This document shows, piece after piece, positions 17,584 through 24,171 of a stretch of DNA of 64,000 nt. Position 1 is the first letter of the stretch. Every line of letters begins with the position of its first letter. This DNA comes from CBDBJR01 sp965206445 (GTDB lineage Bacteria > Pseudomonadota > Gammaproteobacteria > Arenicellales > Poriferihabitantaceae). Position numbers and translations under genes: made by a program. The notes beneath the pieces are model-generated. The model was not told where the DNA came from. It saw nothing but the letters and a program-made list of their open reading frames with translations, and searched no databases. Location: positions 3,286,001 through 3,350,000 of the forward strand of contig CBDBJR010000002.1 of the NCBI GenBank assembly GCA_965206445.1, written 5' to 3'.

Positions 17584-18968
17584 TTTGATTTTTTCACCAA
17601 ACATTTAAATTTCTTTTTCATATCGTAAATTTCACTTTCGATTTCGTTTGCCTTCCTTTGTATATCAGATGCTAACTTCCTCGCTTTACCATATTCTCCT
17701 ACGTGAATATCACTAAGCTTCATATCTTTATGTTGCAGCTTCTTCAATGCTGCATCTAATAGCTCAATCGGTGTTTCCTTTTCTTTCTTATTATCGTAAG
17801 CATCTTTGGCTTTTTTTGTATAAAAAATAATGTTTTCTTGATTTTTAATTTTCCATTTTTTGTCCTGACCTGTTGACGTGGGTATTTCTCTATCTTCTTC
17901 TGAAAATAATGGCTCGACTTTCTTTGAAATATTTATTATATTTTTCTTTCCTTCCGAAGTGGTACAATACTTAGGAAGATCGCGCATAATCTGATGTACT
18001 TTCGACATGCCGGGTATATTGCGCAGACGGATAATGTTGAAAGCTGCCGCTTCTATGTCGCCTATCTCTTCTTCCCCAATTTGGTTCTCTATCTGGTAAT
18101 TTGTATTACTGAATTTCGAGTGAAAAGAGTTGCTATAATCAAGGAATGCCTGCCAGCGTCCTTCTGGATCTCCTACACCAGTAGATACAGCATGGTACTG
18201 CCTGTCCATCTTAAACTGTGTTAAGTATCGATCGATACATTCAAGTGGCTTCAGGTAGTTCTTATCCATTTCGTTGATAGCCTTTTGGATACCTGCATCA
18301 GGTTTACTTGCATGTTGAGGGTCATCCGTTACTTGAGCCTTACGCGTTAAACCAATTTCAATTTTCCTTCTGATTGATAGCGCTCGATCAAGTCCATGAT
18401 ATTCTGATTTTCCTTCGGCCTGAAGTTGATAACGGTTTTCTATCTGTTCAATTTCTAATAGAGTAGGAGGGCCTCCTTCCTCATCTTTTCCCGGAAGAAT
18501 AACCACTTTCATATACTTAAACCGATCATCGCTTGGAGATTCATCGCGCAATTGATCCATCACCATCTTACGGCGGTTTCCATTGATTAGGAATCCGTCA
18601 CACGTAATGATTGCTGGCTGCCTCTGCCCTTCGTGCCGTATCATATTCGAAAGGTTATTCGTCTTTTCAGCATCTTTCTTTCTTAAAAAATCCCGGATAA
18701 TTCCCTGAGCATTCTCGTCCCTCTCATCTAATGGGCTACGTGTACGCTCATAATCCAGAACATTGGATGCTATACGTCCATTATCTTTCCGAAACCTGAG
18801 CAGTTCGATCGGAACCTGCACAACGTCACGCTCGGTACTATTTACTTGGTCATCGCGAAAGTTAATTACTTCTTTTGATGGGCGGGCCGTGTGGGTCTTT
18901 TTTGTCCTTATTTCCTTAGCAAAATCGTCGATTATTTCGCGATTTTTATATTGAGTGATTCTAGACAT
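17580..18968 (-). CDS. ParB/Srx-fold domain protein, first gene of the AT-rich island
   Basis: A 462-residue protein with an N-terminal ParB/sulfiredoxin-like segment: VVQVPIELLRFRKDNGR followed by RQPAIITCDGFLINGNRR (about residues 113-131); the NGNRR box is the nucleotide-binding signature of that fold. The C-terminal part is Lys-rich and probably helical or coiled (KARKLASDIQRKANEIESEI). Such ParB-like proteins accompany several DNA-modification and defence loci. ATG 18968 is preceded by AGGAGG at 18974-18979. It leads a four-gene operon with overlapping stops and starts. Exact role unknown; DNA or nucleotide sensing is a guess. Confidence 0.75.
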   Translation of the reverse strand: MSRITQYKNREIIDDFAKEIRTKKTHTARPSKEVINFRDDQVNSTERDVVQVPIELLRFRKDNGRIASNVLDYERTRSPLDERDENAQGIIRDFLRKKDAEKTNNLSNMIRHEGQRQPAIITCDGFLINGNRRKMVMDQLRDESPSDDRFKYMKVVILPGKDEEGGPPTLLEIEQIENRYQLQAEGKSEYHGLDRALSIRRKIEIGLTRKAQVTDDPQHASKPDAGIQKAINEMDKNYLKPLECIDRYLTQFKMDRQYHAVSTGVGDPEGRWQAFLDYSNSFHSKFSNTNYQIENQIGEEEIGDIEAAAFNIIRLRNIPGMSKVHQIMRDLPKYCTTSEGKKNIINISKKVEPLFSEEDREIPTSTGQDKKWKIKNQENIIFYTKKAKDAYDNKKEKETPIELLDAALKKLQHKDMKLSDIHVGEYGKARKLASDIQRKANEIESEIYDMKKKFKCLVKKSK

Positions 18969-19115
18969 TTAAGCCTCCTATTAGTGTATAGGTAGAATAA
19001 ACCACATTTTCCAGACAGCATCAAACTATCAATCTGCAGATGAAGCAGTTGCGGGCGACCTGCCACAAGTGTCAATGGTATGAGCATTCATATCCATATA
19101 TTCTTGCATTAGCTC

Positions 19116-19330
19116 GAATATTGCACCAATAAAGAGGGCAAAGTCCGTAAAGTTTGATAAAACTTAGATACTTACATCAAAATCAAACAGAACCTTGCCC
19201 ATGACGAAATATACCTGAACTGCGCTTGATTTTCCACTCGTAAAACGCCGACGTGTTCAAGCCAGTTTCGACGACGGCGACATCACCGGTAACGGTCGGG
19301 TATTCAGGTCGATTCAGCGACGCTCATGCG
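19116..19330 (+). pseudogene. IS1380-family transposase N-terminal relic, copy 2
   Basis: Bases from 19116 match copy 1 (13438 on). From ATG 19201 the frame reads MTKYT, a TGA stop, TALDFPLVKRRRVQASFDDG and DITGNGRVF, the IS1380 transposase start, then loses similarity near 19315. Both relics point the same way and bracket the AT-rich operon. The rest of the 18969-19512 gap shows only the operon leader with its AGGAGG site and no gene. Confidence 0.7.
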
Positions 19331-19475
19331 GTCAAGCCGCGGAGACAGGTCTGCATCGCAGCCTGGAAAAACGCCCGTTGGCGGCTAACCCGCCGACCTT
19401 ATCCGCCTCAAACCCGCTTATCGCGCATCCATGACTGCCATGACCTTCGCTCCCCCACCCGGTTCGACCCAAACC

Positions 19476-21636
19476 CGGATTTCCCCGACACGCATGCAAT
19501 ATCCGGGTTAGAATGCCCGGCGTGGTAACCTCTATCGCAAATCGCTTCGCCTTGCCGACAATACGCCGATGCGACGCCCTGACCCTGGTCGCGGCGGTGA
19601 TCGGCCCTTTGCTGCTCTATGTGCGCACACTGCCGCACACGGTCGTTCTGGAGGACGACGGCCTGTTCCTGATGGCGGCATCGCATCTCGGCATCGCCCA
19701 CCCGCCCGGCTATCCGCTGCACACGCTGTTGAGCCATCTGTTCACCTGGCTTCCCTTCGGCACACCGGCGTTCGCCGGCCATCTGTCGAGCGCGGTGTTT
19801 GGCGCACTGGCGTGCGGCATGGTGTATCTGTGTGCTCGTTTGCTGGGGACGGGCTGGCTGCCGGCGCTGGCCGCCGCCTGGCTGTTGGGCGCCTCGGAGC
19901 ATTTCTGGTCGCAGGCTATCATCGCCGAAGTCTACACGCTCAACGCGCTGCTGTTGTTCGCGGTCTATGCGCTGATTCTCCATGGTGTTCGCCATCCGGC
20001 GCAATCCGCTATCTGGATCGCGGCCGCAGCGATCTACGGGCTGAGCCTGGCGAACCACTGGCCGTTGATGCTCCTGGCCTTTCCGGGCCTGCTGCTGGCC
20101 GCCCTGCCGGCACGCAAGATGCGGCTTCCCAGGCTGCCTTTGCTGGTTGCTGTTTCCCTGCTAGCCGCAGCGCTGCCCTACACGTGGATGGTGCTGCGCT
20201 CCTGGTCGGAGCCGCTCATCAGCTTCTACGGCCCGATCTCCGATTGGAAGGGATTCTGGTTCTATGTCAGCCGAAGCGGTTATTCGGAAATCGATACCAG
20301 TGCCGTCGCCAGCTGGCTGGACCGCCTTGCGTACCTGAGATGGTTCGGTGTGCAACTTTTCTGGCAACTGACGCCGCCGGGTTGCCTGCTCGCCCTGTTG
20401 GGTCTCGTCGTTCTGGCGCGGCAGCGACTGAGCGAGGCGGCTTCGGGCCTGCTCGTTTTCCTGGGCAACAGCCTTGTGCTGATCCTGTTGCTTGCCTTCG
20501 AATTCGATGCGTTTCAGGTCGCGGTTTTCCGGCCCTATTCACTGGTCTGCTACGGCATGGCAGCTCTCTGGCTGGCGGTTGGCCTGGAGTTTCTGCTGGG
20601 ACATGCGCACGAGCGGTTCAGTGCCTTTGCCGACCGGCGCGGCTGGGTCGTGACCGGTCTGGCGGGCGTGGCGGTTGCAGGCATGGTCGTCTTCCTGGTG
20701 CAGGCGAACTGGCGTTTGAACGACCGCGCCAACAGCGACTTCGCACAGCGCTACGCCGATACGATATTCAACCTGCTGCCCCAGGATGCGACGCTGTTCG
20801 TCCATGGCGATACGGATACAGGTCCGCTGGGTTACTACCGCTTTGTCGAGCGGCGCCGGACGGATATCACATTGCTGAACCAACAGGGCCTGGTGTATGG
20901 GAAACGTCTGTTTGGGTTTTGGTCGCCCAAAAAGCGCAAAACAGAAATCCTACGAGGGTTCGTCAATGGAACCGGGCGCGCCGTGTTCTTTACGGACGGG
21001 GAGCATTTGCAGCACGGTCACGGTGTTCGTGACCACGGTTTCGTCAAGGAAGTCGTTCGAGACGGTAGCCCCGGCGCCATAGAGTTGAGGCCCGATGCGG
21101 CGAGCGAGCGTTATTTCGAGTACCTTGTGAACCTAAAACCTGTCGACGGTTGGGAGCAGGTGCGCCGGGACGGGTTGCTTATCGCATACGGCAGCTTTCT
21201 GGGATACGTTGTATTGTCGGACAACCCGGTTCTGCTCGAACGGATGCAGCATGCGCTCGAACTGGCAAATCGGAATATCTTCGCGCTCACCGGGATGGCG
21301 GAAGTGTTGCTGGAACACGGCGGTGATTCACATCTGCCCCAGGTTGAAGCCCGGCTTGGGGAGGCACAGCGCCGGCAAGAGGGGTTCGTGACCAGGAAGC
21401 AGCAGGCCCGGTTTCTCTATCTGCAAGGGTTCCTGCGGTTTCGCCAGGGTGACAAAGATGCTGCCCTGGCATTGTTCAGAAAATCGCGCACCGTCTATCC
21501 CCATCCGGACAATGCGTCCATCAAGGCCCTTGCACAGCTTGCCCGATGATTGTGCCGCAGATCATGTCGGCGACGGGCATGTACCTCTTGTGTTCGCAGA
21601 TCGGCATGCAGATGCGCCAGTGGTATCCATAGCCTT
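19476..21636. repeat. ~2.2 kb direct repeat, copy A
   Basis: Bases 19476 to about 21636 match 24168 to about 26398 in the same orientation, including 37 bases before the start codon and ~90 bases after the stop. The central reading frames differ by point changes and one 24-codon insertion in copy B. The copies enclose 2.5 kb with an AAA ATPase and gene relics. Confidence 0.9.
19513..21549 (+). CDS. DUF2723-type multi-pass membrane protein (GT-C-like), copy A
   Basis: A 678-residue integral membrane protein. The N-terminal motif LPHTVVLEDDGLFLMAASH with HPPGYPLHTL and WSQAIIAEVYTLNALL is the DUF2723 signature, a GT-C-like glycosyltransferase fold related to eukaryotic TMEM260. About ten hydrophobic helices fill the first 400 residues; a soluble C-terminal part ends in a helical-repeat-like stretch (FLYLQGFLRFRQGDKDAAL). 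Acidic residues in the first loop (EDD) fit a lipid-linked sugar transferase. A close paralogue lies at 24205-26313. Substrate unknown. The start ATG 19513 lacks a clear ribosome site; GTG codons just inside are alternatives. Confidence 0.8.
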   Translation: MPGVVTSIANRFALPTIRRCDALTLVAAVIGPLLLYVRTLPHTVVLEDDGLFLMAASHLGIAHPPGYPLHTLLSHLFTWLPFGTPAFAGHLSSAVFGALACGMVYLCARLLGTGWLPALAAAWLLGASEHFWSQAIIAEVYTLNALLLFAVYALILHGVRHPAQSAIWIAAAAIYGLSLANHWPLMLLAFPGLLLAALPARKMRLPRLPLLVAVSLLAAALPYTWMVLRSWSEPLISFYGPISDWKGFWFYVSRSGYSEIDTSAVASWLDRLAYLRWFGVQLFWQLTPPGCLLALLGLVVLARQRLSEAASGLLVFLGNSLVLILLLAFEFDAFQVAVFRPYSLVCYGMAALWLAVGLEFLLGHAHERFSAFADRRGWVVTGLAGVAVAGMVVFLVQANWRLNDRANSDFAQRYADTIFNLLPQDATLFVHGDTDTGPLGYYRFVERRRTDITLLNQQGLVYGKRLFGFWSPKKRKTEILRGFVNGTGRAVFFTDGEHLQHGHGVRDHGFVKEVVRDGSPGAIELRPDAASERYFEYLVNLKPVDGWEQVRRDGLLIAYGSFLGYVVLSDNPVLLERMQHALELANRNIFALTGMAEVLLEHGGDSHLPQVEARLGEAQRRQEGFVTRKQQARFLYLQGFLRFRQGDKDAALALFRKSRTVYPHPDNASIKALAQLAR

Positions 21637-21788
21637 CGCCACCCAAAACCCGCCCAGTTTCGGCCCAAATCCTGCTTTTTCCCGGCACGCATGCGATATC
21701 CGGGCTAACGATTCTCCGCGCCTTCCACAAAAAAGCGGCCGGGTTCCGCTTGGTCGACGGGCATATCTATCAAGAAAGTATCCAATGA

Positions 21789-21869
21789 AATTCTTTGATT
21801 TGGAAAAAAAATCAAAGAATTATAAAAATAACTCTATATTTTCGCAGTTTTTCCACCTAAAATAGAGTT
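21789..21869 (+). promoter_or_regulatory. Two palindromes upstream of the AAA ATPase gene
   Basis: AATTCTTTGATT (21789-21800) pairs perfectly with AATCAAAGAATT (21810-21821). A second, imperfect pair is AACTCTATATTTT (21830-21842) with AAAATAGAGTT (21859-21869). Both lie in an AT-rich leader that ends 28 bases before ATG 21898. They could be operators, or a terminator for the gene on the left. The remainder of 21637-21788 shows no gene; a segment near 21675-21712 resembles the DUF2723 leader (CACGCATGC..ATATCCGGG). Confidence 0.5.
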
Positions 21870-21897
21870 TAATTAACCGAAAAACAGGAACAGTATC

Positions 21898-23175
21898 ATG
21901 CTTGTTGAATTTTCTGTCACGAATTGGGCATGTTTTCGAGATACGCAATCTTTCCAAATGACAACCCAGGCACGCAGTGCCGATGATGACTTTACTTTCG
22001 ATTCAGGTCACAAACGGGCGGGAAGACTAAATCGCGTCTCGGCCTTTTATGGCGCCAATGCCTCCGGCAAATCACGCCTTATCCAGGCGTTGGGCTTTAT
22101 GCGATTTTTTGTTGAGAGGTCGTCCAATAGAAAAATTAATGCGCCTATTCCGGTAGAGCCCTTTTTGTTTGACGCAACCGGTGAAAACCAGCCGTCAGAA
22201 TTTCAGATAGTATTCCTGCAGGATCGCACACTGTATCGATATGGCTTTTCCCTGACCCGGGACCATGTGCGGCAAGAATGGCTTCATGCTGTCCCGCGCG
22301 ATGGGCGCACCCGTTTGCTGTTTGAGCGTGACTTTGACCCCGAAGACAAAAAAACTCACGTGAAATGGGGGCCGTCTGTTTCGGGCCACAAACAGCTTTG
22401 GGTGGATTCTACACGCCCCAATGCCTTGCTTGTCTCAACAGCCGCGCAGCTCAACAGCCACATGTTGCAGCCTGTTGTGAACTGGTTTGAAAAACTTCAC
22501 CTTGTTAAAGGTGGTGAAATTTCGCCGGGTTTTTCCATGCACCAAATTAAAGAGGTCACTGGTTTCAAGGATAAAGCGATTGATTTTTTGCAAGCCGCGG
22601 ATTTGCATATTGATAATGTCAAAATCGTGGAGGAAAAAATGCCCGAAGAGCTCAGAAAGGTGTTGCAAATCCGAGAGGCGAATGAAGAGGATGAAGCAAA
22701 AAACAGTCCTGATACAGTTCTGAGTGTAAAGATGGGGCACAAAAAAAGAGGGCGTAAAACTCTTGCATGGCTTGATATTGGTGCAGAATCAGAAGGCACA
22801 CAGGCCCTGTTTGCGCTTGCAGGGCCATGTATTCATACAATTGAAAATAACCGGATTCTTGTTGTGGATGAGTTGGATAACAGCCTGCATCCCAAATTGC
22901 TTAAATTTTTGGTGGGGCAGATCAACACCAGCGAGCATAATAGCAAAGCACAGCTTATTTTTACCACCCACGACACCACGCAGATGGACGCGGCGTTGGA
23001 TAAAGAACAAATCTGGTTTGTTGAAAAAGACAAACACCAGGCATCTACTCTCACACCTTATTCCGCCTATCAGCCGCGTGACGACAATGCCACCGCAAAG
23101 CGCTATTTGAGTGGCCGCTATGGCGCAGTACCTAATCTTGGCTATCTGAAATCACTGGATCGCCAGGCGTCATAG
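21898..23175 (+). CDS. AAA family ATPase, RloA/OLD-like (ATP/GTP-binding protein)
   Basis: A 425-residue ABC-type AAA ATPase of the group often annotated AAA_15/AAA_21. It opens MLVEFSVTNWACFRD, has Walker A GANASGKSRL near residue 52 and Walker B ILVVDELDNSLHP near 320, with the H-loop in FTTHDTTQMD. Members are commonly paired with an RloB-type nuclease downstream and take part in phage abortive infection; here no RloB gene follows, only a small gene on the other strand. AGGA lies about 12 bases before the ATG. Its codon use is less GC-rich than the flanking DUF2723 genes, so it was probably acquired. Role in defence is inference. Confidence 0.8.
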   Translation: MLVEFSVTNWACFRDTQSFQMTTQARSADDDFTFDSGHKRAGRLNRVSAFYGANASGKSRLIQALGFMRFFVERSSNRKINAPIPVEPFLFDATGENQPSEFQIVFLQDRTLYRYGFSLTRDHVRQEWLHAVPRDGRTRLLFERDFDPEDKKTHVKWGPSVSGHKQLWVDSTRPNALLVSTAAQLNSHMLQPVVNWFEKLHLVKGGEISPGFSMHQIKEVTGFKDKAIDFLQAADLHIDNVKIVEEKMPEELRKVLQIREANEEDEAKNSPDTVLSVKMGHKKRGRKTLAWLDIGAESEGTQALFALAGPCIHTIENNRILVVDELDNSLHPKLLKFLVGQINTSEHNSKAQLIFTTHDTTQMDAALDKEQIWFVEKDKHQASTLTPYSAYQPRDDNATAKRYLSGRYGAVPNLGYLKSLDRQAS

Positions 23176-23195
23176 ATTGATTGCAATATGTCTGA

Positions 23196-23423
23196 TCAGC
23201 TGTTTAAAAGGGGAATGATAAACCATACGGGGTAGCCTGTTGAAACAGGGTGCCCTTTTTTATCCCGGAGCCAATGTATTCCAAGTCTACGATCATCGCC
23301 CCACTTCATAGCCACTATAGCCCAACGCTCTTTGATATCTTTATAAACGACGACATAAGGCCTCCCACCTGGCGGGTAAGTGAGTTGATTTTTAGTATTT
23401 CTTCGTCTTTTTCTAAATTGCAC
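23196..23423 (-). CDS. Small conserved hypothetical protein (RLGIHW...WFIIP type)
   Basis: A 75-residue protein with RWAIVAMKWGDDRRLGIHW and GHPVSTGYPVWFIIP, a pattern I associate with small uncharacterised proteins from mobile or integron-like contexts, though I cannot name a family. The in-frame start is GTG 23423 with no ribosome site. A better start signal, GGAG followed by ATG at 23437, is in another frame and reads MSGKECNLEKDEEIL, so either the gene has a small frameshift near its start or GTG is used. It is convergent with the AAA ATPase, 20 bases apart. Confidence 0.5.
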   Translation of the reverse strand: MQFRKRRRNTKNQLTYPPGGRPYVVVYKDIKERWAIVAMKWGDDRRLGIHWLRDKKGHPVSTGYPVWFIIPLLNS

Positions 23424-23544
23424 TCTTTTCCACTCATGGTCTTTGTCTCCGATTACAAGTAAGTTTCAGGTTATTTTAGAGTCGGTTTTAACTTATGTCA
23501 GCCACTATCGCCACCGCTTCCCTGCCACCGATGCACAAGGAAAA

Positions 23545-23723
23545 TCATACCGCCCTCTTCCGCCGTGCGCGTGTTTCTTTGGCAGGAGCGGGGCGGTATA
23601 TTGTCGGTAGAGATCGAACAGGAAATCGACTCGCTCGGCTTCGTGGTTGAACGGCGTTTTGCGACAGGCACAATCCACCGCTTTGTCCAATGCCTGATGT
23701 GCTTTGAGCAACGGTGGAGGCAT
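23545..23723 (-). pseudogene. C-terminal fragment of a DNA methyltransferase (MmeI-like), relic
   Basis: The minus-strand frame reads PPPLLKAHQALDKAVDCAC, FNHEAERVDFLFDLYRQYTA and PLLPKKHA before the frame is lost (a KRAV-like tail is in another frame). The pattern LLKAHQALDKAVD...F...AERV.FLF.LY..L is the C-terminal end of large class I SAM-dependent DNA methyltransferases. Only about 55 codons remain. This recognition is from memory of the family and is moderate. Confidence 0.45.
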
Positions 23724-23758
23724 AGTCACACAGCACCAATTAACCGCCGGATTGTGTG
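23724..23758 (-). pseudogene. Fragment of a GMC oxidoreductase gene
   Basis: About 35 bases match 13158-13190 in the intact GMC oxidoreductase with three differences; translated they read HNPAVNWCCVT against HNPAVDWCYVT. It joins the methyltransferase fragment directly, so this stretch is a patchwork of gene debris. Confidence 0.5.
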
Positions 23759-23823
23759 CCTGACTGCCAGTCCGAAGTGCAACAATCGGATAATTGTTTT
23801 TGCCTCGAGGCCGCCAACAGGAG

Positions 23824-23879
23824 CGTGGGTTTTCCAACCCACGAAATACAAACAAAAAACACAGGCAGGAATGCCTGTG
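23824..23879. repeat. Pair of REP-like hairpins
   Basis: Two perfect 8-bp stems with 4-base loops stand 16 bases apart: CGTGGGTT/AACCCACG (23824-23843) and CACAGGCA/TGCCTGTG (23860-23879). The layout is that of an extragenic palindromic (REP-type) pair. Confidence 0.6.
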
Positions 23880-23886
23880 CTCCTTT

Positions 23887-24035
23887 AGGGACGACCAGAC
23901 CGAGATCGGCGACACCCTCAAGAACTCCAAATTCCGCAACAAACAGGACAACTCCGCACCTTCGACCACGTCGTCGCCAATCCCGTGTGGAATCAGGACT
24001 GGTTCACCGAAGCCGACAACGACGGACTCGACCGC
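23887..24035 (+). pseudogene. Type I restriction methyltransferase (hsdM) fragment, frameshifted
   Basis: One frame reads DDQTEIGDTLKNSKFRN; after a shift the next reads LRTFDHVVANPVWNQDW and FTEADNDGLDR. Together they match the catalytic region of HsdM, where the NPP(F/Y) motif would sit; here it is NPVW. The rest of hsdM, and hsdS and hsdR, are missing. The gap 23424-24204 otherwise holds only relics and repeats. Confidence 0.6.
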
Positions 24036-24108
24036 TCTCCTGCACAAATCCCGGCAATCGAGCAATACCGAGTTGTTGCACTTCGAACTGGCAGTCAGCA
24101 GGCAACAC

Positions 24109-24171
24109 CGGGGGCCATGCCATGCGCCGCCGACTTGCTATACTGTCGCCGATACTTAGCCACAGGGCGGA
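24109..24171 (+). promoter_or_regulatory. Copy of the erpA promoter in front of DUF2723 copy B
   Basis: These 63 bases match 26915-26977, the region before erpA, at most positions, including TTGCTATACT (extended -10; TATACT at 24139-24144). The match ends exactly where the DUF2723 repeat begins (24168), so the second DUF2723 gene may be driven by a copied erpA promoter. Confidence 0.6.

Larger units (their letters stand above)
23761..24097. repeat. 337-bp block bounded by 24-bp inverted repeats
   Basis: 23761-23784 (starts TGACTGCCAG) is the reverse complement of 24074-24097 at 23 of 24 positions, and partial similarity continues inward for about 10 bases. Between them are a pair of hairpins and an hsdM fragment. 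The arrangement looks like a small non-autonomous mobile element; no target duplication was made out. Confidence 0.6.
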
